Of a DNA stretch of 64,000 bases, positions 17,413-25,850 are shown piece by piece. The translations under genes and the position numbers were made by a program. The stretch's first letter is position 1; every line of letters starts with the position of its first letter. Origin of the DNA: Oceanobacillus sp. FSL K6-2867 (GTDB lineage: Bacteria > Bacillota > Bacilli > Bacillales > Amphibacillaceae); NCBI RefSeq assembly GCF_037963145.1, contig NZ_CP150144.1, positions 3,596,001 to 3,660,000 on the forward strand. The letters run 5' to 3'. The notes beneath the pieces were generated by a model that was not told where the DNA came from, searched no databases, and saw nothing but the letters and a program-made list of their open reading frames with translations.

Positions 17413-18514
17413 ATGGAATTAATAGAAATAAAGCATGAATTAGACAAAATTGCTAAACGAATCGAAGACTTTAGGGGGTCTCTTTGACTTAGAGGCAAAG
17501 AAAGCTCGAATTGCAGAATTAGAGATGCAAATGGCTGACCCTAATTTCTGGAATGATCAAGACAGTGCCCAAAAAACGATTAATGAAGCAAATGGTCTCA
17601 AGAGCTATGTAAATAGCTTCGAAGAAATAGAAGAGCGATGGGAAAATATGGAGGTTTCCTATGAGCTTGTAAAAGAAGAAAATGATCAGGAGTTATTTGA
17701 AGAGTTACAGGAAGATTTAGCTGGATTCATCTCAGATGTTAATGATTTTGAACTGCAAATGCTATTAAGTGAATCCTATGATGCAAATAACGCAATTCTT
17801 GAGCTGCATCCAGGTGCTGGGGGAACAGAATCACAGGACTGGGCCAGCATGCTATTGCGAATGTATCAGCGCTTTGCCGAGGATAAAGAATTTAAGGTAG
17901 AGACATTGGATTATCAGCCTGGTGATGAGGCAGGTGTAAAAAGTGTTACCCTGCTGATAAAAGGACATAATGCCTATGGTTACTTGAAAGCTGAAAAAGG
18001 TGTACACCGTCTTGTTCGTATATCCCCATTTGATTCATCAGGCCGCCGGCATACTTCATTTGTTTCTTGCGATGTCACACCAGAGATGACAGATGATGTA
18101 GATATCGAAATTCGATCAGAGGACATTAAGGTAGATACGTACCGAGCAAGTGGTGCTGGAGGTCAGCATGTAAATACAACTGATTCAGCGGTTCGGATAA
18201 CTCATTTACCAACAAATACAATAGTTACATGTCAAAATGAACGTTCTCAAATTAAAAATCGTGAGGCAGCAATGAAAATGTTAAAATCAAAGCTTTACCA
18301 ATTAGAAATTGAACGACAACAGCAAGAACTGGATGACATTCGCGGCGAACAGAAAGAAATTGGCTGGGGAAGTCAAATCCGCTCCTATGTATTCCACCCT
18401 TATTCGATGGTAAAAGACCATCGTACAAATGTGGAAACCGGAAACACGCAAGCTGTCATGGATGGGGATCTTAGTGTTTTCATCGATGCTTACTTAAGAT
18501 CACAAATAAAATAA
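17413..18514 (+). CDS. prfB: Peptide chain release factor 2 (programmed +1 frameshift)
   Basis: RF2 releases nascent chains at UGA and UAA. Translation starts at ATG 17413 (AGGTGG upstream), reads 24 codons to an in-frame TGA at 17485-17487, and continues in the +1 frame from GAC at 17486. The joined product is 366 residues, the normal RF2 length. It contains the stop-recognition tripeptide in RISPFDSSG and the catalytic GGQ in GAGGQHVN. A gene caller that ignores the shift would start it falsely downstream. cccB follows, as in B. subtilis. Confidence 0.97.
17473..17488 (+). promoter_or_regulatory. prfB programmed frameshift site
   Basis: AGGGGG (an internal Shine-Dalgarno-like stimulator) is followed by TCT CTT TGA C, the canonical slippage site at which tRNA-Leu moves from CUU to UUU when RF2 is scarce. 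Confidence 0.96.
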
Positions 18515-18561
18515 GACAAAATAAGTCTCATTCCAACAGAATGAGACTTATTTTGTCTTAT
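18511..18561 (+). terminator. Long perfect hairpin after prfB
   Basis: Two 23-base arms (18511-18533 and 18539-18561) are perfectly complementary around the 5-base loop CAACA. The prfB stop lies in the left arm. The T-rich part is inside the stem, so termination efficiency is uncertain. Confidence 0.75.
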
Positions 18562-18734
18562 AGAATAACTTGCTATTGTTTCATAAATTTGCCATAATCC
18601 CCTGCATTCATTGATTTAGCAATAGTACACGGTGATTTCAGCAATGTAAACGGTTATATCAATGGTTTTAATCTAAATGAAAAGGGTTATAATAGGTATG
18701 TAAGGTTTATATAAGTGTAAAGGGGACTATTGAA

Positions 18735-19073
18735 ATGAAAAAATGGTTAGTAGCTGTTTTGTTTGGTGCATTACTTGTTCTAGGTGCTTGTGGTGCAGGC
18801 GAGGACAATGCATCAGATGATGCGGGAACGGACGATTCCAATGGTACAGTAGAAACCACTGATGGTGAAGAAGTATTCAAAGCTAATTGTGCTTCATGCC
18901 ATGGAGCTGATCTTTCAGGCGGCGCGGGACCATCGTTAGCGCAAGTAGGATCTAAATACTCGCAAGAAGAAATTGCTGAGATTGTTAAAAACGGAAAAGG
19001 CAGCATGCCAGCGGTTAATGTAGCTGGTGAAGACCTTGATGCTTTAACAAGCTGGTTAGCAGAAAAAAAATAA
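18735..19073 (+). CDS. cccB: Cytochrome c551-type lipoprotein
   Basis: 112-residue membrane-anchored c-type cytochrome for electron transfer outside the membrane. A signal peptide ends in the lipobox LGAC near residue 19. An acidic, Ser/Thr-rich linker follows. The heme site CASCH lies at about residue 55, with a downstream Met in KGSMPAV as the likely sixth ligand. It follows prfB as cccB does in B. subtilis. A strong terminator follows. Confidence 0.92.
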   Translation: MKKWLVAVLFGALLVLGACGAGEDNASDDAGTDDSNGTVETTDGEEVFKANCASCHGADLSGGAGPSLAQVGSKYSQEEIAEIVKNGKGSMPAVNVAGEDLDALTSWLAEKK

Positions 19074-19084
19074 CCTCAAAACGG

Positions 19085-19122
19085 AAAAAGCCCTTGCAGG
19101 CAAATGCTGCAAGGGCTTTTTA
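19085..19122 (+). terminator. Intrinsic terminator after cccB
   Basis: AAAAAGCCCTTGCAG pairs perfectly with CTGCAAGGGCTTTTT around a 7-base loop. Confidence 0.93.
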
Positions 19123-19204
19123 TATTTCTTCGCAGATATATTTCATTCTTTACATGTTGAAATATAATTGTAATAATTTTATGTCTAAAAATGCTGTAGA
19201 AAGA

Positions 19205-19213
19205 TGTTATAAT
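19205..19213 (+). promoter_or_regulatory. Extended -10 promoter for ftsEX
   Basis: TGTTATAAT is a perfect TATAAT with an upstream TGN extension; no good -35 is seen. It lies 107 bases before ftsE. Confidence 0.55.
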
Positions 19214-19320
19214 GAGTAGGAAATATTTGAGACTTGTTCGGAAGAGTGCTAGATTCTTATATTTGATTACAAGATTTGACAGCCAGGAACAACAACTAAA
19301 AACAAAAAGGTGATATTTAG

Positions 19321-20007
19321 ATGATATTAATGAAAGATGTATATAAGACTTATGACAATGGTGTCACCGCATTAAATGGTATCAACGTTGATATAGAGCA
19401 AGGTGAATTTGTATATATTGTTGGTCCCAGTGGTGCAGGAAAATCGACATTTATTAAATTAATATACAGAGAAGAAAGACCAACCAGTGGTTCAATTATT
19501 ATCGCAGATACAGATTTAGGTGATATTAAAGAGCGAAAAGTTCCTTTTTTACGACGAAATATTGGTGTCGTATTCCAAGATTTTAAGCTGCTTCCCAAAA
19601 TGTCAGTATATGAAAATGTTGCATTTGCGCTTGAAGTAATCGAAGAATCACCAAAAAGTATTCGCAAGCAAGTAATGGATGTATTAGAAGTAGTAGGATT
19701 AAAAAATAAAGTACGTTCCCTTCCAAGTGAATTATCGGGTGGAGAGCAGCAGCGTGTTTCTATTGCACGTGCGATTGTCAACCATCCTCAGATTGTGATT
19801 GCGGATGAGCCAACTGGAAATCTGGATCCCGATACATCATGGGAAATAATGAAAACTTTTGAAGAAATTAATGCTAGAGGTACTACAATTATCATGGCCA
19901 CTCACAGCAAGGAAATTGTTAACACAATTAAAAAACGAGTAATTGCCATTGAAGGCGGTATGATCGTTAGAGATGAGCAAAGAGGAGAATACGGCTATGA
20001 GATTTAG
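19321..20007 (+). CDS. ftsE: FtsE cell division ATP-binding protein
   Basis: 228-residue ABC ATPase that works with FtsX to activate a cell-wall hydrolase. Walker A is GPSGAGKST, the signature LSGGEQQR, and Walker B VIADEPTGNLD. The length is standard. Its end overlaps the ftsX start by 11 bases, so the two are translationally coupled. Confidence 0.96.
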   Translation: MILMKDVYKTYDNGVTALNGINVDIEQGEFVYIVGPSGAGKSTFIKLIYREERPTSGSIIIADTDLGDIKERKVPFLRRNIGVVFQDFKLLPKMSVYENVAFALEVIEESPKSIRKQVMDVLEVVGLKNKVRSLPSELSGGEQQRVSIARAIVNHPQIVIADEPTGNLDPDTSWEIMKTFEEINARGTTIIMATHSKEIVNTIKKRVIAIEGGMIVRDEQRGEYGYEI

Positions 20008-20890
20008 AACTTTAATGCGACATGTGCGTGAAGGATTTAAAAATATTTTTCGTAATGGCTGGATGACAATTGCTTCTGTTGGCGCCGTTACAACAACATT
20101 AATTTTAGTGGCAGTTTTCTTAGCATTAGTACTTAATTTGAATGAGATGGCGAAGAGTATTGAAGACGATGTACAGATTAATACGATGATAGACCTTACA
20201 GCGACAGAGGATGACATTGTTGAACTTGGTGAAGCAATTGAACAGATTGAAGGAATTGATTCTGTATCATTTTCTTCCAACGATGATGAACTGGAAAAAC
20301 TGATTCAAAGTATGGGAGAAGAAGGGGAAGCTTGGCATTTATTTGAACAGGATAACCCGCTGAACCATGTTTATATCGTAAGAGCGCTAGTTCCGGAGGA
20401 TACAGAACGCATTGCTTCAGAAATTGCTGCGTTCGATCACGTTGATCAAGTAAATTATGGACGAGATGTTGTAGATCAATTATTTGAGTTTAATAACTAT
20501 GCAAGAACGATTGGACTTGTTTTAGTGGTTGCGCTTGTATTCACGGCAATTTTCTTAATTTCGAACACGATAAAAATTACAATTATGGCACGAAGTACAG
20601 AAATTAGCATTCAGAAGCTTGTAGGAGCAACTAATGGTTTTATTCGCTGGCCATTCTTTATTGAAGGACTGCTGCTTGGAATATTAGGATCTATCGTACC
20701 GATTGCAGTAATTTTAGGTGGCTACTATTACTTATACACAAACTTTAATGACCGAATTACATTTAGCTTCGTTGAAATGTTGCCATTTAGCCCATTTGCA
20801 TGGCAGTTATCACTAATGATACTTGCTATAGGTGCAGTAATTGGTATATGGGGAAGCGTTATGAGTGTACGTAAATTCCTTAAGGTCTAA
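19997..20890 (+). CDS. ftsX: FtsX cell division permease-like protein
   Basis: 297-residue membrane protein with four predicted segments: one near residues 25-45, then three from about 170 to 290. The large extracellular loop in between contacts the peptidoglycan hydrolase. The start is ATG 19997, behind AGAGGAG within ftsE; an upstream in-frame ATG at 19973 is less well placed. A hairpin terminator follows. Confidence 0.95.
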   Translation: MRFRTLMRHVREGFKNIFRNGWMTIASVGAVTTTLILVAVFLALVLNLNEMAKSIEDDVQINTMIDLTATEDDIVELGEAIEQIEGIDSVSFSSNDDELEKLIQSMGEEGEAWHLFEQDNPLNHVYIVRALVPEDTERIASEIAAFDHVDQVNYGRDVVDQLFEFNNYARTIGLVLVVALVFTAIFLISNTIKITIMARSTEISIQKLVGATNGFIRWPFFIEGLLLGILGSIVPIAVILGGYYYLYTNFNDRITFSFVEMLPFSPFAWQLSLMILAIGAVIGIWGSVMSVRKFLKV

Positions 20891-20912
20891 CAGATAATGC
20901 AGATATGCTCGA

Positions 20913-20956
20913 ACCAGCTTAAGAAAAACAATTTTCTAAAGCTGGTCTGAGTTTTT
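20913..20956 (+). terminator. Intrinsic terminator after ftsX
   Basis: CCAGCTT pairs with AAGCTGG, with an inner AGAAAA/TTTTCT pairing, followed by GTTTTT after a short gap. Confidence 0.75.
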
Positions 20957-21135
20957 ACATAACAGGTCATACAGCATATAAGCTTCTTGGACAAGCTTTC
21001 TTAGAGCATAAAGTTTGTTTGGAAGCTTAAACTATTTTAATTGTTACCTGGGAAGTCATAGGATACCTAGACAACTAGAGTGAACAGAAAAGCAAGAAGG
21101 CACTTGCAATATATTAGGTGAAGAGGGGAAATAGA

Positions 21136-22572
21136 GTGAAAAAAGCAGTATCTAGTATACTTATCACAGCTTTAGCATTTATGGCAATACCAATTAGTGG
21201 GTTGCATGTCTCTGCAGAATCGATTGGTGATATAGAGAAGAAGATTAATGATTTGGAAGAAGAACAGTCTGGATTGAATGAGGAAAAAAGCAATCTGGAA
21301 GGCAACAGAAAAGATACGGAAGAAAAACTAAATAAGAACAAATCAGATCAAAACAATGTCGAGCAAGAAATTAATTCAATCGATGAGGAGTTATCTACTA
21401 CACAAAATGATATTAATCAAAAAGAAAATGAGATAACGGAAACCAATAATGAAATTGAAACCTTGTCAAATAAAATTAATGAGCTGACTGATCGAATTGC
21501 AGCTTTAAAAGAAGAAATTGAAATATTAGAAGATCGAATTGAAAAAAGGGATGCATTATTAAAGCAGCGTCTTCGTACCATTCAGCAAAATGGTGGCGAT
21601 ATGAAATATATAGAGGTTATTTTTGGTGCAAGTAGTTTCGGAGATTTTATTAGTAGATCATCAGCAGTAAACACAATCATGGATTCTGATAAAACGATTA
21701 TGGAAGCACAGGCAGCTGACAAGAAAGAACTTCAGGCAAATAAAAAAGAAGTAGAAGCAAATAAAGAAGAAGTAGAAGTAAAGAAAGTAGCAGTTGAAGA
21801 AAAGAAAAACTCACTTGAAAGTCAAAAAGACGAGCTTCTAGCTTTAGAAAATCAATTAAAAGATCAAATGCAAGAAAAAGAAACATTGATGGCACAGCTC
21901 GAAGAAGAGCATCAGGATTTGGAAGAATATAAGATGAGCATTGAAGATGAACAGCGAGTGCTAAACGATCAACAAAAAGCTATTACACTAGCAAAACAAC
22001 AGTATGAACAAGAAAAAGGAAAATTAGAACAACTTGCTAAAGAGGAAGCAGCTCGCCAAAAGGCAGCGCAAGAGCAGGCGGCTAAAGACAAGAGTTCCGA
22101 AAGTAATTCAAGCTCATCAGATGATACCGGAACAGTTGCTTCCACGCCAGCACCTAGTGGAAATGGAACGTTCATCAAGCCGACAAGTGGTCCGGTAACA
22201 TCACACTTCAACCCAAATCGAATGCATCCGATTCATAATGTTGTAAAGCCGCATAACGGTACTGACTTTGGGAAAAGAAGTGCAGCTGATGGTCGGATTG
22301 TAGCTGCTGCAGATGGTGTTGTTTCAACTGCTGGCACATTAGGTGGTTATGGTAACACAGTTATGATTACACATGTTATTAATGGTCAAACATATACAAC
22401 ATTGTATGCACACTTAAGCAGCATCTCTGTTTCCTCAGGACAAACGGTAAGCCAAGGACAACAGATTGGTGTGATGGGAACAACTGGTTCATCTACTGGC
22501 GTGCATCTTCACTTTGAAGTACACCCAGGTGGATACAAAAATCCAGCTAACCCATTGAATTACATTAATTAG
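21136..22572 (+). CDS. EnvC/PcsB-like M23 peptidoglycan hydrolase or activator
   Basis: 478-residue secreted protein. A signal peptide occupies about residues 1-28 (ending SGLHVSAES). It is followed by a long coiled coil to about residue 320, then a Ser-rich linker and a C-terminal M23 peptidase domain. Zinc ligands are intact: HNGTDFG, and HLHFE near the end. GTG 21136 is chosen because AGAGGGGAA lies just upstream. It lies directly after ftsEX, like envC-type partners in other bacteria. In B. subtilis FtsEX activates the NlpC/P60 enzyme CwlO, so this may be the M23-type partner here. Confidence 0.87.
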   Translation: MKKAVSSILITALAFMAIPISGLHVSAESIGDIEKKINDLEEEQSGLNEEKSNLEGNRKDTEEKLNKNKSDQNNVEQEINSIDEELSTTQNDINQKENEITETNNEIETLSNKINELTDRIAALKEEIEILEDRIEKRDALLKQRLRTIQQNGGDMKYIEVIFGASSFGDFISRSSAVNTIMDSDKTIMEAQAADKKELQANKKEVEANKEEVEVKKVAVEEKKNSLESQKDELLALENQLKDQMQEKETLMAQLEEEHQDLEEYKMSIEDEQRVLNDQQKAITLAKQQYEQEKGKLEQLAKEEAARQKAAQEQAAKDKSSESNSSSSDDTGTVASTPAPSGNGTFIKPTSGPVTSHFNPNRMHPIHNVVKPHNGTDFGKRSAADGRIVAAADGVVSTAGTLGGYGNTVMITHVINGQTYTTLYAHLSSISVSSGQTVSQGQQIGVMGTTGSSTGVHLHFEVHPGGYKNPANPLNYIN

Positions 22573-22576
22573 TTTT

Positions 22577-22607
22577 AAAAAAGTATACCAATTCGGTATA
22601 CTTTTTT
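22577..22607 (+). terminator. Intrinsic terminator after the M23 gene
   Basis: AAAAAAGTATACC pairs with GGTATACTTTTTT around AATTC. Confidence 0.93.
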
Positions 22608-22753
22608 ATTATCACTAGATTAATTGCCTACAGGGAAGGAGATTAAATCCATAGTCAATCACAAAATAAAATGTTATGCTAATACTATTCGTATATCTTT
22701 CGGTACATCCATATACTAATATACAGCATCAATTTAAAATTAGAGGTGGAAAT

Positions 22754-24226
22754 ATGAAATTGAAAAAGTCCCAAATTGCATTGATTTTCGTCGCTGCCTT
22801 AATTCTTGGATTTGCGGGTGCATATGCAGGTGTTGAATTTGCGCAATCAAGCGATTCAGGAACGGAGCAAGGTGCAAATCAAATTACAAGCAACAATGAT
22901 TCTGCAGATAAGGATAAAGAAGCACCAGATTCTTCGGCTGATTTAAGTAAAATTAACCAGGCCTATTCGTTAATCAAACAAAACTACCTGGAAGAAGTGG
23001 AAGATACGCAGTTAATTGAAGGTGCGATTGAAGGAATGCTTTCCACCTTAGAAGATCCGCATACGTCTTATATGGATGTTGAAACAGTAAATCAATTTAC
23101 CGATCAAATCGAATCTTCCTTTGAAGGGATTGGTGCCGAAGTGAGCATGGTAAACGGACTTGTTACCATTGTAGCACCAATTAAGGATTCACCTGCTGAA
23201 AAGGTAGGATTGCGACCGAATGATCAAGTATTAACAGTAGATGGAGAAAGTCTAGAAGGTTTAAATTTGAATGAAGCAGTTGCTAAGATTCGCGGAGAAA
23301 AGGGATCTGAGGTTGTATTGGAAATTCAGCGTGCTGGTGTTTCCGATCCATTCCAGGTTACGATTATTCGTGATGAAATACCAGTTGAAACCGTATATAG
23401 CAGTACAGAAATGGTAGATGGAAAATTAACTGGGGTTATTGAAGTAACGAATTTCTCGGAGAATACTGCTAAAGAATTTGAAGAACAATTAACAGCTTTG
23501 GAGAAGGAAGGTATAGAAGGTCTGGTTATAGATGTTAGAGGAAATCCAGGCGGGCTTCTCGATGTAGCAGAGGATATACTTTCATTATTTGTTCCAAAAG
23601 AAATTCCTTATATTCAAATTGAAAACGGTGATGGAGAACGTGAGGCTTACCATTCCCAATTAACGGAGAAAAGGGATTATCCAATAAGTATTTTGATAAA
23701 TGAGGGCAGTGCGTCAGCTTCTGAAATATTAGCTGTTGCATTAAAAGAATTAAATTACGATGTCGTTGGAGAAACGAGTTATGGAAAAGGAACTGTTCAG
23801 CAGGCAGTGCCATTAGGAGATGGAAGCTCGATTAAATTAACGACATTTAAGTGGTTATCACCAAATGGAGAGTGGATTAATGAAAAAGGAGTTGAGCCAA
23901 CAATAGAGGTAAAACAACCTGAATATTATTATACACATCCAGTGCAAATAGAAGATAAAGCCTTGAAGTTCGACCAAACCGATGAAACAATTGCCAATCT
24001 GCAAGTGATGTTATCTGGATTAGGTTATGATACTGAACGAACAGATGGATATTTTAGTGAAGAAACAGAAGAAGCTGTATTCTCATTTCAGTCTGATAAT
24101 GATTTAAAGACAACTGGTGAAGTTGATCAAGATACAGCCGGGTTAATTGAAGCACAGGTTATTGAAAAAATTAGAGACCGTGATGACGATAACCAAATGG
24201 AAGAGGCGTTGAAAGCATTATATTAA
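22754..24226 (+). CDS. ctpB: CtpB-like S41 carboxy-terminal processing protease
   Basis: 490-residue secreted or membrane-anchored serine protease. An N-terminal hydrophobic signal/anchor (residues 8-26) precedes a Ser/Asp-rich linker. A PDZ domain lies at about 105-190, then the S41 core with catalytic Ser in NEGSASASEI and Lys in TSYGKGTVQ. A C-terminal peptidoglycan-binding domain (LGYDTERTDGYFSEET) follows. ATG 22754 is behind AGAGGTGG. In B. subtilis CtpB cleaves SpoIVFA in the sporulation SigK checkpoint; that role is inferred. Confidence 0.92.
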   Translation: MKLKKSQIALIFVAALILGFAGAYAGVEFAQSSDSGTEQGANQITSNNDSADKDKEAPDSSADLSKINQAYSLIKQNYLEEVEDTQLIEGAIEGMLSTLEDPHTSYMDVETVNQFTDQIESSFEGIGAEVSMVNGLVTIVAPIKDSPAEKVGLRPNDQVLTVDGESLEGLNLNEAVAKIRGEKGSEVVLEIQRAGVSDPFQVTIIRDEIPVETVYSSTEMVDGKLTGVIEVTNFSENTAKEFEEQLTALEKEGIEGLVIDVRGNPGGLLDVAEDILSLFVPKEIPYIQIENGDGEREAYHSQLTEKRDYPISILINEGSASASEILAVALKELNYDVVGETSYGKGTVQQAVPLGDGSSIKLTTFKWLSPNGEWINEKGVEPTIEVKQPEYYYTHPVQIEDKALKFDQTDETIANLQVMLSGLGYDTERTDGYFSEETEEAVFSFQSDNDLKTTGEVDQDTAGLIEAQVIEKIRDRDDDNQMEEALKALY

Positions 24227-24236
24227 TACAATGCAT

Positions 24237-24269
24237 GGAAAGTCCACGAGTGACACTCGTGGACTTTCC
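24237..24269 (+). terminator. Strong hairpin after ctpB
   Basis: GGAAAGTCCACGAG pairs perfectly with CTCGTGGACTTTCC. Only a weak T-run follows, so it may act as a terminator or as 3'-end protection. Confidence 0.7.
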
Positions 24270-24418
24270 TATTAAAGATAGGGTATTGTATAAGCAGCAA
24301 GATTGAGCGTGTAGTTTGCTGCTCAGGCTGCGTTTTCAATTAAAAAGTAAAGCAGGAGATTGGTTGTTATTTATCGAATAAGTAAAGAAAGGCAATACAT
24401 AGAAGAAGGTGAACAGAT

Positions 24419-25615
24419 GTGGCAGAAGCATGGCTGATCGAGTTATTAAAGGGAATCGGAAAGTTTTTTATCAACCCAGTGGTATACTGGACTATTTTAT
24501 TGCTCTTTATTGCAGGGCATACACGAATTAAACAAGAAAGAATGAACTACGGAGTTAAAATATTTGATGTGTTTGCAGAGTGGAGAAATACATTACGAAC
24601 ATCACTCATCTGTGGATTTGCAATATCTGTTATTACAATAGGTGCGGGTATGGTGTTTAGTAATGAGATAGTGATACTGCTAGCGATTGTCACAATAATT
24701 TTATCAATTACAATGCGTTTTTCATTGCTATCACCCAGCTATACGATTGGACTGACTTTTTTAATCCTGTTTATTTTTCCTTTAGTAGTAGAAAATCAAA
24801 CAGTTATTTCAAATAGGGGACTTTTTTCTAGTACCAACTTTACAAGTATTACATTGCTTTTGGGAATCATGATTTTAGTAGAATCGATATTAATACGCAA
24901 TGTACAGCGTAATGAAACATTTCCAAGCATTACATTAAGTGATCGTGGAGCTTGGGTGGGGCAGCATCGGATTAAGAAATTAAGCCTGATTCCGTTTTTT
25001 GCGTTTATACCAAATGGATTGATTACACCGTTTGCGCCATGGTGGCCATACTTTTCGATTGGTGAAGAAACCTATAGTTTGATTTTGATTCCTTTTCTTA
25101 TCGGTTTCGATTACTTGGCAAAGGGCCACTTTCCAGTACATGCAGTCCATAAAATATCGAAGTTCAATGCTTTATTAGGAGTTGGAATTTTACTCATTGC
25201 TGCAGCAAGTATATTTGTTCCTCCCCTATCAATTGTTGCGGTGATTCTGGCGATAATAGGAAAGGAATTTCTGAACTATAAATACCGTGTTGGAGATCGA
25301 TTAAGACGTCCGTTTTTTGGGCAATTGCAAAATGGTTTAACCATTGTTGGAATAATACCAGGAACTCCTGCAGCTCGATTAGATATTTTCATCGGTGAAA
25401 CCATTAGAAAAGTTAATGGTAAGAGGGTTGCAACCGAGGAACAATTCTATAAAGCTTTACAATCAACCGGGGCATTCTTTAAACTGGAAATACTTGATGA
25501 TCAAGGAGAAAATCGTTTTGTTCAAGGTGCATTTTATGAAGGCGACCACCATGAACTTGGTTTATTATTTGCTGCAGCTCCATATAGACAAAAGAAGTCT
25601 AAAAAGAGCTCTTAA
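24419..25615 (+). CDS. minJ: MinJ-like PDZ membrane protein
   Basis: 398-residue polytopic protein with about seven or eight membrane segments over residues 15-285. A cytosolic PDZ domain follows from about 295 (GLTIVGIIPGTPAARLDIFIGETIRKVNG). In B. subtilis MinJ bridges DivIVA to MinD at poles and septa and lies in the same place, between ctpB and uvrBA. It starts with GTG 24419 behind GAAGGTGA; the ATG two bases upstream is out of frame and hits a stop. A basic tail (KKSKKSS) ends the protein. Confidence 0.87.
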   Translation: MAEAWLIELLKGIGKFFINPVVYWTILLLFIAGHTRIKQERMNYGVKIFDVFAEWRNTLRTSLICGFAISVITIGAGMVFSNEIVILLAIVTIILSITMRFSLLSPSYTIGLTFLILFIFPLVVENQTVISNRGLFSSTNFTSITLLLGIMILVESILIRNVQRNETFPSITLSDRGAWVGQHRIKKLSLIPFFAFIPNGLITPFAPWWPYFSIGEETYSLILIPFLIGFDYLAKGHFPVHAVHKISKFNALLGVGILLIAAASIFVPPLSIVAVILAIIGKEFLNYKYRVGDRLRRPFFGQLQNGLTIVGIIPGTPAARLDIFIGETIRKVNGKRVATEEQFYKALQSTGAFFKLEILDDQGENRFVQGAFYEGDHHELGLLFAAAPYRQKKSKKSS

Positions 25616-25620
25616 TTATA

Positions 25621-25662
25621 AAAGTGTGAGATGTTCGCAATGAAACATCTCACACTTTTTCT
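25621..25662 (+). terminator. Intrinsic terminator after minJ
   Basis: AAAGTGTGAGATGTT pairs with AACATCTCACACTTT, followed by further T residues. Confidence 0.93.
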
Positions 25663-25769
25663 CTAGCTTTTCACTGACTAAATTAATGGACTGATACGAG
25701 TCCCTTGGTGCAAATGATTTTCTAGGTCAATGAACGGGTAGTATACTATATATGAAAAAAACCAAAAGT

Positions 25770-25805
25770 CGAATACTTGTTCGTTTTTGTGTTAAAATAT
25801 ATAAT
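25770..25805 (+). promoter_or_regulatory. LexA-controlled promoter of uvrBA
   Basis: CGAATACTTGTTCG at 25770-25783 matches the Gram-positive LexA/DinR box (CGAACRNRYGTTCG) at 12 of 14 positions. It overlaps the -35 TTGTTC (25777-25782). After 17 bases comes a perfect -10 TATAAT (25800-25805). LexA bound here would block RNA polymerase. Confidence 0.88.
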
Positions 25806-25850
25806 TAGGTATGATAGAGTTAGGTATAGAACGGATCGGAGGAAATAGCT

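Noticed and set aside
17450..17485. Downstream start for prfB without frameshift
   Set aside because: No ribosome binding site. The canonical AGGGGG...CTTTGAC slippage site and the upstream ATG with AGGTGG explain the gene fully.
19837..20280. 147-codon minus-strand frame over ftsE-ftsX
   Set aside because: Antisense shadow of conserved genes.
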